From positions 7,264,001 through 7,328,000 of the forward strand of contig OX365955.1 in NCBI GenBank assembly GCA_947247005.1: DNA of 64,000 nt, written 5' to 3'. Made by a program: the position numbers and the translations under genes. Each line of letters starts with the position of its first letter. The first letter of the stretch is position 1. A model generated the notes under the pieces. It saw only the letters and a program-made list of their open reading frames with translations, was not told where the DNA came from and ran no database searches. This DNA comes from Spisula solida. Taxonomy: Eukaryota; Mollusca; Bivalvia; Venerida; Mactridae. Positions 10,504-19,672 of the stretch are shown here, piece after piece.

Positions 10504-12439
10504 CAGTCAGTCAGTCAGTCAGTCAGTCAGTCAGTCAGTCAGTCAGTCAGTCAGTCAGTCAGTCAGTCAGTCAGTCAGTCAGTCAGTCAGTCAGTCAGTC
10601 TGTCTGTCTGTCTGTCCGTCAAAAAATCTGGATCCTGACATAACTCAAACAGTTTCCAAGCTAGGTTTATGAAACTTGGTATGTGGATAGGGGGCAATAA
10701 GGGGATAATGCACGTCCAAACATATTTTGATTCCGACCAAGATTGTGGTTGCTATGGCAACAGAAACATTGAAAATGGCTTAAAACCTTTAGGGGACTTC
10801 TGTATTGCTTGCAATTCTTAATAACTTGTTGATTTTTGACACCAAGGTCGTCATAACTTTTAACACAAATGACTGTTTGGCTGCCATGGGGACATGCACG
10901 TTTTACAAACATCTCTTGTTACAAGGAGGTGTTCAATGATCATCATCAATAGATGACTATATTGATTTTGAGGTCAGTAGGTCAAGGTTGCTGTTACCTA
11001 TTTAATGCTCTGATATTCAGTATGCAAACTAATATAGCAATTCTTGTGTATTAGGAATGTATCATTTTATGTTGTAAATGTGGACCTTTATTAAGATAAG
11101 TTAGCCAATTTCACTATCTGCACAATACTGAGATGTTATTAGAATGTTCCGTTTTTATCAGATTCAAAATATTCTTTCGCTATTCTTGCAGGCTGAGCGT
11201 GGACAGATGGAGGATCATGAGCAGACAAGGTTAAGTTATCATATGTCTCTGATAAACAGAAGTCTAATATCATTATGTACTGCATTAAGAATTGATCCAA
11301 CAAGTCAGCAGTTTGTTCAAGGCCCTTCCTCACTTGGGCACCAGCCTACAGAAGGGGCCATAGGATCAGGGGCATCCAGTTTCCCTTCATATTTCATGAA
11401 TCCCAAAGACAGTATGAACATTATACAAACTCTCTTTCAACATTTCAATATGACACCGAATGATGCAAATTCTTTACCTAGCAATGAAGTGAACACAAGT
11501 TTACCGGTACAAGGAAGTGTGGACAGTGAACAAGCTAGCAGTGTATACACGCAATCAGGAAGAAATATAAGACAAATTGTGCAGAGTCAAATACCAGCTA
11601 ACCAACAACAAGTACAGACACATCCATTGAGAGCAGACGACCAGGAAGTGACGGACAATGAACGGACAAACACAAACCGTACACAGTCACAGAAGATCAG
11701 TTATTTCAGTGAGCCATCCAACAGGGAAGATAATGAGATGCCGCCAGTCTTCATGTCAGCAAATGAGGTACGGCCCGTCTCCATGTCGGCAACTGAGCTG
11801 AGGTCGATCAAGTGTCAGAACGACCTTCAAGATGAAAGTCTGGCCAGACATGATCAAAATTTATTTGATTTAAAGCAACAGAACGAGTTTCAGGACAAAG
11901 TTATTAGAGATTTAAGGATGAAAGTGAAATATTTGGAGAGTACTGTTCAAGATTTTGAAGGACGCTGTGGAAATGGGGTTTACTTGTGGAAAATCAAGAA
12001 CTATTTTAAGCTACGAAGAGATGCAGAAAGAGGGGAAATTACTGCAGTGCATAGCAACTCATTTTATTCCTGTTACTATGGATATAAATTGTGTATTCGT
12101 GTAAATCTGAATGGTGTAGACTCGGCAAGAGGTACACATTTATCGTTATTTATTCATTTTATGCAAGGTGAGTACGATGACCTCTTAGAATGGCCATTTA
12201 ATGGCCGAATTGTACTGACAGTTATAGATCAAAATCCAATCTGTGAATTAAGGAATGATATCTCAGAAACCCTCTTGTCTAAGCCCAATTTAGCAGCATT
12301 TCAAAGACCAACTAGCACACGAAATCATAAAGGCTTTGGTTACATGGAATTCCTACCCCTTAGTGTTATCGATGGATCAACGTATGTTAAAAATGACACA
12401 CTTGTTATTAAAGCAAGTGTAATTCCTGCTTCTACGTAA
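455..12439 (+). CDS. TRAF6-like: TNF receptor-associated factor (TRAF6-like), 3' portion, four exons
   Basis: Cytoplasmic adaptor and E3-ligase family that couples TNF-receptor/TLR/IL-1R-type receptors to NF-kB and MAPK signalling. Seen: exons 455-616, 8771-8842, 9871-9948 and 11192-12439, all with AG/GT borders and all phase 0, giving 519 codons up to TAA at 12437-12439. The first three exons and the start of the fourth hold repeated Cys/His sets of TRAF-type zinc fingers. A polar Ser/Asn/Gln-rich linker of about 200 residues follows, then a coiled coil and a complete MATH (TRAF-C) domain. The MATH motifs MQGEYDDLLEWPF, AFQRPT and GFGY resemble TRAF6 more than TRAF2/3. The RING finger and start codon must lie upstream of the window. 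The long linker is unlike vertebrate TRAF6, so orthology is less certain than family. Introns are repeat-filled, the first about 8.15 kb. Confidence 0.9.
697..953. mobile_element. hAT-like MITE with CAGGGGTC ends
   Basis: A 257-bp element begins CAGGGGTCCTAC and ends in the imperfect inverse GTATGACCCCTG. ATTCAT is repeated directly outside each end (691-696 and 954-959). CAGGGG-type termini suggest hAT. The 6-bp match is shorter than the usual 8-bp hAT duplication. No coding capacity. Confidence 0.55.
1565..1745 (+). repeat. Possible tRNA-derived SINE head, degenerate
   Basis: A box-A-like TCTGAGTGGTATAATG is followed about 75 bases later by a box-B-like GGTTGGAATCC. The spacing fits a long-variable-arm tRNA (Ser/Leu type), but the stems are poor. 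This is a weak call. The rest of 960-2840 shows nothing recognisable. Confidence 0.3.
2855..2985 (+). repeat. tRNA-derived SINE
   Basis: The tRNA-like head has box A (TAGCCTAGTGGTAGAGCG) and box B (GATTCGATCCC). It is followed by a short body with 'gaaataaaaaccgggtac'. A second copy at 23689 shares both head and body (gaaataaaactggtac), so this is a SINE and not an isolated tRNA gene. A run of ten or more C residues lies just upstream at about 2763. Confidence 0.7.
3151..3746. mobile_element. MITE, about 600 bp, with 30-bp terminal inverted repeats
   Basis: Positions 3148-3180 and 3717-3749 are exact inverse copies (core GAGCCAGTCTCCAGGAAAAC). The outermost bases are TATA, consistent with a TA target duplication. 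The interior has only a 64-codon open frame on the - strand with no recognisable domain, so the element is non-autonomous. Confidence 0.75.
3750..4910. other. TRAF intron, little recognisable content
   Basis: Mostly AT-rich intron. A 52-bp direct duplication (TATCTGTATGTA..) occupies about 4659-4762. No coding signal, RNA gene or TIR element seen. Confidence 0.5.
4912..6450 (+). repeat. 12-bp minisatellite, about 128 units
   Basis: Tandem array of the 12-mer RGACAGKGTGTY with variants (GACAATGTGTT, GACAGGATATCA). Because 12 is divisible by 3 and stops are rare in the unit, long open frames of 4-residue repeats arise on both strands, including one of 557 codons. They have no start context, splice support or domain and are not genes. 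The array lies wholly inside the first visible TRAF intron. Confidence 0.95.
6829..7955 (+). mobile_element. Helentron-like bivalve repeat, copy 1
   Basis: Begins TAGCTCACCTGTCACAAAG, whose hairpin (TCACAAAGTGA) is complete, and ends with the hairpin AGGGCCCTTTGGGCCCT followed by CTTGT. The body is made of diverged 'aggtcaagttcgat' units. Two stretches at 7216 and 7520 carry a box-B-like GGGTTCAAACCCC in a 304-bp direct duplication, apparently a tRNA-derived piece captured and duplicated with the element. No long ORF. Confidence 0.75.
8190..8400. repeat. GCT-rich self-complementary repeat
   Basis: Dense with short inverted words (AGCGCTC, CTAGCAAAGTG, GCTAGC, GCTACCAAAG). A diverged relative with the same vocabulary lies at about 45450-45610 in ACSS3. 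Probably a decayed foldback element. No coding signal. Confidence 0.4.
8771..8842 (+). CDS. TRAF6-like: TRAF exon: zinc finger continuation
   Basis: 24 codons, phase 0, acceptor TTTGCAG and donor GTACGC. It encodes EHGDVCPQ and INCPSC, again Cys/His pairs spaced as in zf-TRAF repeats. Confidence 0.88.
9015..9215 (-). repeat. Fragment of dispersed 'GGGAGACATA' repeat family
   Basis: Starts TTGGGGAGACATATTGATTT, the reverse of the end of better-preserved copies near 28240 and 33838. Other copies or fragments lie at 25030, 54660 and 58432. Non-coding. Confidence 0.5.
9223..9814 (+). mobile_element. Helentron-like bivalve repeat, copy 2
   Basis: TAGCTCACCTGTCACAACTTGACA at the left; the hairpin GGGCCATCATGGCCC followed by CTTGT at the right. 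592 bp of diverged 'aggtcaa..gaaactaggtca' units, lying between the second and third visible TRAF exons. Confidence 0.75.
9871..9948 (+). CDS. TRAF6-like: TRAF exon: zinc finger with HL..C..RC pattern
   Basis: 26 codons, phase 0, acceptor TTTTCAG and donor GTAAAG. It encodes HHLNSEC, then RCQYHLLGCGYE, the paired Cys/His spacing of a TRAF-type finger. Confidence 0.88.
10071..10349. mobile_element. MITE with CAGGGGTGTGGAA ends
   Basis: 279 bp. Left end CAGGGGTGTGGAAATTC, right end its inverse GGAATTCCACACCCCTG. 'CTACTTGCCC' words recur inside and are also seen near 41450 and 51600, marking diverged relatives in ACSS3 introns. hAT-like ends; no clear target duplication. Confidence 0.6.
10408..10915 (+). 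repeat. Dispersed 'AGTCCCCTACCGG' repeat with tetranucleotide microsatellite
   Basis: Contains (CCGT)n at about 10456-10480, then (CAGT)n of roughly 30 copies at 10480-10600, then (TGTC)n. The downstream body (GGTTTATGAAACTTGGTATG) is found inverted at 34700-35290, so this is an interspersed family that carries the microsatellite. Serine-rich open frames over the tetranucleotide are artefacts. Confidence 0.75.
11192..12439 (+). CDS. TRAF6-like: TRAF terminal exon: last finger, linker, coiled coil, MATH domain
   Basis: 416 codons including TAA, acceptor TTCTTGCAG, phase 0. Residues 1-30 complete the zinc-finger region (MEDHEQTRLSYHMSLI). Residues about 31-200 are polar and low-complexity, and 11738-11806 contains a short internal duplication (VFMSANEVRP / VSMSATELRS). 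Residues about 203-258 form heptads (DLKQQNEFQDKVIRDLRMKV), and residues about 261-414 are the MATH domain (VYLWKIKNYF at its start, DTLVIKASV at its end). The open frame extends upstream to 11144 but the splice acceptor sets the border at 11192. Confidence 0.92.
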   Translation, partial: AERGQMEDHEQTRLSYHMSLINRSLISLCTALRIDPTSQQFVQGPSSLGHQPTEGAIGSGASSFPSYFMNPKDSMNIIQTLFQHFNMTPNDANSLPSNEVNTSLPVQGSVDSEQASSVYTQSGRNIRQIVQSQIPANQQQVQTHPLRADDQEVTDNERTNTNRTQSQKISYFSEPSNREDNEMPPVFMSANEVRPVSMSATELRSIKCQNDLQDESLARHDQNLFDLKQQNEFQDKVIRDLRMKVKYLESTVQDFEGRCGNGVYLWKIKNYFKLRRDAERGEITAVHSNSFYSCYYGYKLCIRVNLNGVDSARGTHLSLFIHFMQGEYDDLLEWPFNGRIVLTVIDQNPICELRNDISETLLSKPNLAAFQRPTSTRNHKGFGYMEFLPLSVIDGSTYVKNDTLVIKASVIPAST

Positions 12440-12468
12440 TTAGATGAATGGTTAATGTATATTACTTG

Positions 12469-12623
12469 CAGGCCTAGACACTAACTATTTTGGCCACTGG
12501 CCCGACAGGGCGAAAGTGCCCAATTTGTAAATAGGACAGTTACTGGTCCTCAAGAATTTTCACTGGTCCTTCTGGATTTTCACTGGTCTCGGACCAGAGG
12601 ACCAGTGTTAGTGTCGAGCCCTG
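12469..12623. mobile_element. Short MITE in TRAF 3' UTR
   Basis: 155 bp; left end CAGGCCTAGACACTAAC and right end the inverse of CAGGGCTCGACACTAAC. ACTTG abuts both ends (12464-12468 and 12624-12628). It lies 30 bp after the TRAF stop codon. The interior repeats 'ACTGGTCC'. Confidence 0.6.
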
Positions 12624-12849
12624 ACTTGTGGGGAGCCCGGTTTGTAACAGACTAAGTACCAGTAGTTTTGTGCCACAATGTTTGTTGGTCAGTTCTTGGT
12701 GCTAGCCGTTGGTTTAGAATTAAAAGATTACAGTCAGCAGTACTACCAAACTAGTACATGTACCTACAAGAATCATGCTAACACGTAGCTAAACAAATGA
12801 CTAACACAGCTACAAGAGAGGTTTGTTGAAATCAGAAATTTTCCATAAG

Positions 12850-13345
12850 AGAATGAACAAATATCCATTTGACTGGTTGATCAGATAATGATGTCATGCT
12901 ATAGTTGGACAGTTTGAATAGATAATGGTGTTATAATTGGACAGGTTAATCAGATAATGACAACATGCTATTATTGGAAGGGTGGAATAGATAATGGTCT
13001 TATAATTGGACAGGTTGATCAGATAATGACGTCATGCTTTTATTGGACGGTGGATGGAATGGATAATGGTGTTATAATTGGACGGGTTCATCGGATAATG
13101 ATGTCATGCTATTATTGGACGACGGATGGAATGGATAATGGTGTTATAATTGGACAGGTTGATCAGATAATGATGTCATGCTATTATTGGACGACGGATG
13201 GAATGGATAATGGTGTTATAATTGGACGGGTTCATCGGATAATGATGTCATGCTATTATTGGATGGGTGGAATAGATAATGGTGTTATAATTGGACGGGT
13301 TCATCGGATAATGATGTCATGCTATAATTGGACAGGTTGATTGGA
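12850..13345 (+). repeat. Minisatellite, 69-72 bp unit, about 7 copies
   Basis: Unit landmarks GATAATGATGTCATGCT recur at 12883, 12952, 13022, 13094, 13166, 13238 and 13307. Two unit variants alternate (TGATCAGATAATG and TCATCGGATAATG). It is upstream of the first AATAAA signals, so it may be transcribed in the TRAF 3' UTR. A 127-codon open frame here is repeat-derived. Confidence 0.9.
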
Positions 13346-13466
13346 TAATGACACGTTACCATGGAAGATGTTGAGATAAACGTTTCCTTGTTATTGTTGG
13401 ATACAAATATGTAAGAAATCCAAGTGGATGATATGTTAAGTCATGTCTGAAGCTCTCCATATACAA

Positions 13467-13486
13467 AATAAAATATATGAAATAAA
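13467..13486 (+). terminator. Candidate polyadenylation signals for TRAF
   Basis: Two AATAAA hexamers at 13467 and 13481, about 1.0 kb after the stop codon. They are the first canonical signals I noticed downstream on this strand. Assignment is inference. Confidence 0.4.
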
Positions 13487-13989
13487 AATGTGTGGAAACT
13501 AAATAGATTCGAAAAAAGTTTTATAGTTTAATGTGACCGACACCTGTGAAGACTAACTTCTCACAGCGATCACGTCACACGTTGCAACTTCCTCGCAGAA
13601 ATTGCATCACACGTTGCTGCAACTGAGTGTAGCTGCCAGGGAGATCACAGTGTTGGAGATTGAGGTATCTTCTTTGTAGAGTAACATCTGTGAGGATACA
13701 AGTTTACTGATTACCGGTAGACAAAAATACAATAGGAGGATAAACTTACTAGCGGCATTATATATTAACTTTAGGATGAAGCTTTATCTATAACTTTATA
13801 AAGTAGTGCTTTACAGAAACATAGCAGATGTGTGAGAGGTAATTAGATGAATGACTTCATGTAACGTCTTGTAGACATTGTGCCATTGGATGGAAGCAAT
13901 CCTGTCATGCGTTTTATCATGTTTCAAATTTTTTATTTGAAAATTATCATTTCTTCACATGATGTAAGAACAGGTAAGTGTATCATTTT

Positions 13990-14300
13990 TGATGAAGAGT
14001 TAAACATTTTTTTTAAAAATTTAAGTTATCTTAGATCAAAGACTAGTATTTATCAAAGATAATATAAATTTTATGAAAAAAATGATACAGTTACCTGTGG
14101 ATTTAATATTGTGAAATAAATGATTGTATGTGTTCGATAAGAGTAAAAAAAATATTTTTTTATTATAAAATTTATGTTATCTTAGATAAAAGACTAGTAT
14201 TTATCTAAGATAATATAAATTTTTTTACTCTTTATCAATGATACAGTTACCTGTGGATTTAATATTATGAAATAAATGATTGTATGTGTGTGATAGGCTA
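13990..14300 (+). repeat. Tandem duplication, about 150-155 bp
   Basis: The blocks starting GTTATCTTAGAT (14025 and 14175) and GATACAGTTACCTGTGGATT (about 14084 and 14239) occur twice in the same order. A third partial copy of the second block is at about 16230. Non-coding. Confidence 0.7.
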
Positions 14301-14352
14301 GGTTTGATCAGACATTTTTTATTATTCATATATTGATATATCACAGTTAATA

Positions 14353-14537
14353 CTGTACAATCACATATTTTCGCAAGGTTGAAATTTTGCAAATTTGATA
14401 TTCTGAAGTAGTTTACAAAGTTAAATATTTGTGATTTTTACACTCCAGAAAAACCTACTTTCAGTAAATTACACTAACTTATTGAATTTGCGAATATAGC
14501 AAAAATTAATCCCTGGCAAAAATAAGTGATTTTACAG
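14353..14537. mobile_element. MITE, CTGTAMAATCACATATTTT family, copy 1
   Basis: 185 bp. Left CTGTACAATCACATATTTTC, right inverse of CTGTAAAATCACTTATTTTT. TA precedes the left end. A sister copy is at 52314-52514. Confidence 0.7.
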
Positions 14538-14539
14538 TG

Positions 14540-15640
14540 ATATTGTCCAGTCTTTATACTATGTTATGTATCGTTGGTCCCGCTTAAAAAGGATATACTT
14601 GCAAACTACCAAATGTTTTGGAAAAAGAAACTCGAAAATAGTTTATCTGCTATATTGAACAAAACAATCAACACAAAATGTATTTGCATTTTGTTCAAAC
14701 TACTGTTTTGTGCAAAATGGCATTTTCATTTGAAACATGTCTTTTTCACACCTCAAAGAAATGAGACAAATTATTTCCTTTTCTTGTGTGACAATTTTTT
14801 ACCTTTGCTAATGGCTTCTTTTATATGACATAATTGCAAAAGATGCAGGAATACTTTACCTTTTCAAAAATGGCGAAAATGCAGGTTTGTCATTTTTGCT
14901 TGAGCATACATGCCATGTTTCGCAGACCCCTTTGCGTGAGATTGGTGATGGAAATGCAGGAGATATTATTAAAATGCAGGAGATTTTCCTTGCTGAAACT
15001 TTAGACTTAAAAGTATTTAAGTTTATATGCTGTTTTCACTGATCTTAATTTGATGACAATACCATGCATGCTTCATGTAGCAATTTAAACTAATATTTGT
15101 CATCATTTTCATAATATAAACACAAATGTCAGATTCTAGTTTGTCAATGAAATGTGTGAGATTTGATAAATTGGCCTCTGATCATGCAGGAGTAGAGTCT
15201 CAAATGCAGGAGACTCACGCATGATGCAGGAGATCTGGCATGTATGCTTGAGGCCAGATGCTATAATAATTTCGTCCTTTTGGTGCAACAAGGTTGTATC
15301 ACTCTATAGACTCTATAGTGAGATGCAAACTTATTCCATTAAAGAGACATATTGCTGACATAAGGCCCGCCCTTTTTATTATTGTAAATATTAACAAGCT
15401 AATTTGGCAATGCTTTTGATGTATTTCATAACCAAAACTTCGCCAGATTTAGCATGGTAAAATTAAGTTAATACATGTATTGGTATAATTATGACACACG
15501 GGTAAAAACAAGAGAACAGCTAAGTGGTATAATCTCTCATTTATCCCACAGGTAACTGAATCATTGATTACGAGTAAAAAAGATTTTATAAAATTTATAT
15601 AGATCTATTCATAACGTTATAATTCCAAAGTCAGCAAATC
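14540..15640. other. Intergenic, nothing firm recognised
   Basis: AT-rich. The word 'ATGCAGGAGAT' recurs between 14885 and 15235, suggesting a decayed repeat. No gene, RNA or intact element seen. Confidence 0.4.
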
Positions 15641-16048
15641 CCTGCATTCTGATTGGCTAAGACATGACGTTTACACATCAGTGAACCTCCGTTTTCACCC
15701 ATCGGGACCCTCGGACATTACTGGCCTAAACGTTGTAGACGAATGTATGTGGAATAAGTCAAACTGCAAAGGCCTATCACAGCTGTACAAGCTCTTGTAG
15801 CTTAATTTTGATATAGAATATTACTTACATGTATGTTCATCCCCTGATTTTGTGTTTACGTAAGGAACAAAGCATCTAAACACATTGTGTTTAGCTAACT
15901 TAATTCACCAAATGTCACGTTATGGTGACGTCACGTTTACGACATCATTAAATCAAGCTCATTTTAAAAAAAAGCGCGGGAATAAAATCAATATTTTCAT
16001 TGATATTTATGTGATTAAGCTTCGGTTTGGAATTATAAGAATTAAACA

Positions 16049-16184
16049 ACCATTTGTTGACGTTCACTGATGTGTAAACACCCGATTTTAAAGCACACAT
16101 TTAACATAAAGCCCCTTTGGGGCTTTACTCAATGTGTTGCTTCGGATCGGGTGTTTACACATCAGTGAACGTCCACAAATGGTC
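16049..16184. repeat. 136-bp imperfect palindrome
   Basis: Arms 16049-16088 and 16145-16184 are near-perfect inverses (GTTCACTGATGTGTAAACAC and its complement). At the centre is AAAGCCCCTTTGGGGCTTT. A further inverse of part of the arm (TTTACACATCAGTGAAC) stands at 15669, so the palindrome is one side of a larger foldback of about 0.5 kb. Confidence 0.8.
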
Positions 16185-16199
16185 GTTTAATCCTATAAT

Positions 16200-16935
16200 G
16201 AATATAAATCTTTTTTTTTACACTTAATCAATGATACAGTTACCTGTGATGTATCCTGGTTGAATGTTATAGATATGAGAGGTGATTGCAAAATTGTTGT
16301 AAGTTGATATTTAAAATTAAATTCTTATGTTAAGGCTAGAAAGGTTTGTTATCGGCAAGAAGCCCTCATAAACTAAATAGGTTAGGTAGGTCAAATTTAT
16401 GTTAACATAGAGCAATTAACATTTACTATTTACTCTTTGAAAAGTATAAAAAATACCAAAACTATCTTTTTTAAGCCATTATCATATTCATTAAACCATT
16501 TAGAGTCACAGCATAACTCATGATGTAATTTTATGGTGGCTTTAAATTTAATAGCAAGACCTTGTCAAGAGACTGTTTATTCTAAAGAAAGATGTTTTTG
16601 TAGAAATTTTGTCATGTAATAAAAATAATCTAACACCAAGCCCTATCACTATGAAGTTTTTGTCATGCTCAATTTAACTTGAGTAGGCACCTTGCTTAGC
16701 ACCTAGAAAGTCCAACAATTCAATAATCTAAAAATAAAATTTGAAATGCTTAATTACATTATTACTCTGCTTTCGTAATTTAATGTAATATAAGTTTCAG
16801 TAAGTTAAAAGTACATTTTATAAGACATTTTACTGCTGCAAACATTAAAAGTTTGAGCATGAAAAAAGCTTTATAGTCATGGAGCCAGTTGTCAGTTTAT
16901 ACCAACTTTCATTTAACTTGTACAGGGAATTATTA
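16200..16935. other. Intergenic, nothing recognised
   Basis: AT-rich DNA without coding signal, TIRs or tandem repeats. Confidence 0.4.
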
Positions 16936-16939
16936 TACA

Positions 16940-17225
16940 ATAAAGCTTGCTTAACAAATGATGTTTGTGAAACATGTATGCCCATATTGCAGCCAAATAG
17001 TCATTTTAAATGTTTAAGGTCAGAGCTACTTTGACCGACAAACCTCAATAGGGGTCATCTACTGTAGCTGACCAACCTCCATATAAAAGTTCAAAGATCC
17101 TTGGGCCAAGAATTCTTGAGTTCTTGAACAAAACCATTTGGTCTACTGACCAACCTACCAACCGATCTCCATGTGCAAAGCTATATACCCCCTCACTAAA
17201 CTAAAGAGGGGGGGGGCATGATAAA
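16940..17225 (+). repeat. Dispersed repeat, 'GATGTTTGTGAAACATGTAT' family
   Basis: Starts GATGTTTGTGAAACATGTAT and ends near a G-run followed by CATGATAA. The same order of blocks recurs at 35645-35990, and in decayed form at 61060-61560. Non-coding. The stretch from here to 17915 is otherwise featureless AT-rich DNA. Confidence 0.65.
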
Positions 17226-17919
17226 TCAGTTGATAATGAAAGTTTGTACGACTTGACAACTAGTGATAAATCCTCTATACATATGAATTGCACTAGATGT
17301 ACTCTATAAAGTAATAAACGCAAATTTTAAAGATTGCATGCTTTTCTCGCACAAATTGATATAAATATAAGGATATCACTATTCAATCAATTCACAAACT
17401 AGTTAACCATTCAAAAGATTAATCGGGGTTAACCGGTTAGCAAATTGATCGCCTAACGAATCATTAATTTGCTAGTACCTTTAGTATAATGTTATATATT
17501 ATGTTCATGCATAAAGGTTAGAAGTGGTTTAATGTATTTGGACTATGTACAATTGTTTCAACACATAGGTAGCACGTATATTTAAATTCTGTTGAATAAA
17601 AATAATGGTGACTGCATGACAAGTTTGTCAACTTGTTTACATGTTGTATTTATGTTCAAGTTTCAATTTTATAAATATATGATTTTCTGTGTATAATATA
17701 ATTAATATTATAACATGTATTGATGTATTATTAAGTTTTCATTGCTATGTTATCATATACTGTGTATGTATTTGTATATCGGGGTGTATTTGTGATAACA
17801 TTGGTAATCTAAATTCATTTTGATTTAGTTTTGTCAATCAATAAACATTTATATAAAATTGCATATTTTCAGCTGTTGTTGTTGTTATATATGTAGTTGT
17901 ATTGTGATTTTACCTTGGC

Positions 17920-18873
17920 AACTTACACAACCATGATGTCCTTGGCAACCTACACGGCCATGATGACCTTGGCAACTTACACGGCCATGATGTCCTTGGC
18001 AACTTACACAGCCATGATTTCCTTGGAAACTTACACGGCCATAATGTCCTTGGCAACTTACACGGCCATGATGCCCTTGGCAACTTACACGGCCATGATG
18101 TCCTTTGCAACTTACAGGGCCATGATGACATTGGCAACCTACACGGCCATGATGTCCTTGGCAACTTACACAACCATGATGTCCTTGGCAACCTACACGG
18201 CCATGATGACATTGGCAACCTACACGGCCATGATGACATTGGCAACCTACACGGCCATGATGTCCTTGGCAACCTACACGGCCATGATGTCCTTGGCAAC
18301 TTAACACGGCCATGATGTCCTTGGCAACTTAACACGGCCATGATGTCCTTGGCAACTTACACGGCCATGATGTCCTTGGCAACTTACACGGCCATGATGT
18401 CCTTGGCAACTTACACGGCCATGATGTCCTTGGCAACTTACATGGCCATGATGTCCTTGGCAACTTACACAACCATGACAACCTTGGCGACCTGCACGGC
18501 CATGATAACCTTGGCAACCTACACAGCCATGATGACCTTGGCAACTAAACAGCCATGAAAACCTTGGCAACTAAACAGCCATGACAATCTTGGCCATGTT
18601 AAACTACACCATCATGACAACCTACATGGCCATGACAACCTAAATGGTTGTGGTAACTTTGGCAACCTACACGGCCATGATAACTTTAGCAACCTGCACA
18701 GCCATGACAACCTTGGCAACCTAAATGGTTTTGATAACTTAGGCAACCTGCACAGCCATGGCAACCAACACCGTCATGACAACCTTGGAAACTAACACAA
18801 CCATGACAGCCTTGGCAACATACAAAACCATGATAACCTTTGCATCCAAGATGACCATAACATTTAGTAACCT
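17920..18873 (+). repeat. 27-bp minisatellite, about 30 units, decaying at its right edge
   Basis: Unit CCTTGGCAACYTACAC + GGCCATGATGT (27 bp). Copies are nearly identical at 17935-18550 and diverged after 18560. The unit length being a multiple of 3 gives 60-140-codon artefact frames on both strands. The array is cut at 18873 by a TIR element and resumes at 19671. Confidence 0.93.
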
Positions 18874-18874
18874 A

Positions 18875-19670
18875 CACTGAGCGGCTTTGAAAACGCAACA
18901 CTTACATAGCTTATATGTATGCATGTATGTATTTACCCATAACTCGGCCAATATGCATTAAATATTGCTGAAATTTTCAGCATTTGTAGCTAAGATATAT
19001 GGCATAACAATCCATTTCATTCCATGACAATCTGGTAAGACCCTTCACAGCCACAATAAATCAATGATGTCATAAACAAAAACAAAGTTTATGCCCTATG
19101 TCCTTCTGCGTTCTTCAGATTGTTAATGCCAATGTGTACCTATTCTTCCTTTAAACTTTGGGAACAAGTGTCCGTGCATATCATGGAGACAGAAATAAAG
19201 TAATATACAGATAAATATAAAGTTCAATTTAGATTCAGAAAAAATGAATTTTATTCACTCTATCTCTATCCAGAATTACCTCCCCTTGACTGTAAAATTG
19301 GAAGTATTTTTCGGTAAATCTGAAACATTGCTATTAAGCGTTTTTGAAACTTCACGACCACTATGTTGCAGGATGGTAAATCGTCTTGTTTTGTGTTTTT
19401 CGAATTTGTCGATTGATTGACTATTCAAATTGACCTTACATAAATTAATAATTGCATCGTACATTTTTGTACAATCAATTCCTCTTACGTGTTTCGTTTT
19501 ATCCATTTCATGCTTCAATGCACCATTGTAGCGAATTTGGATGTAAAGAACATCAAGTTACAATCCATGGGTAGCCAATAACACGCACACAAAATTTTGT
19601 TGAGAAATATTAATAAATAAAAAAGTTATCTTGATTTTCATTAGTGTTGCGTTTTCAAAGCCGCTCAGTG
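18875..19670. mobile_element. TIR element (Tc1/mariner-type ends), 796 bp, inserted in minisatellite
   Basis: Perfect 28-bp terminal inverted repeats starting CACTGAGCGGCTTTGAAAAC, flanked by TA on both sides (18873-18874 and 19671-19672). Removing the element rejoins 'ATTTAGTAACCTA' to 'CATGG', which matches another minisatellite unit at 19794-19812. The interior has an 80-codon frame on the - strand (19276-19518) with no recognised domain; no transposase. Confidence 0.85.
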
Positions 19671-19672
19671 TA

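Noticed and set aside
10400..10672. Ser/Val/Gln-rich protein of 90 codons
   Set aside because: Translation of a (CAGT)n microsatellite.
12957..13340. 127-codon frame after TRAF
   Set aside because: Lies entirely in the 69-72-bp minisatellite, probably 3' UTR.
17885..18570. Repeat-protein frames of 60-143 codons on both strands
   Set aside because: Same reason: a 27-bp minisatellite.
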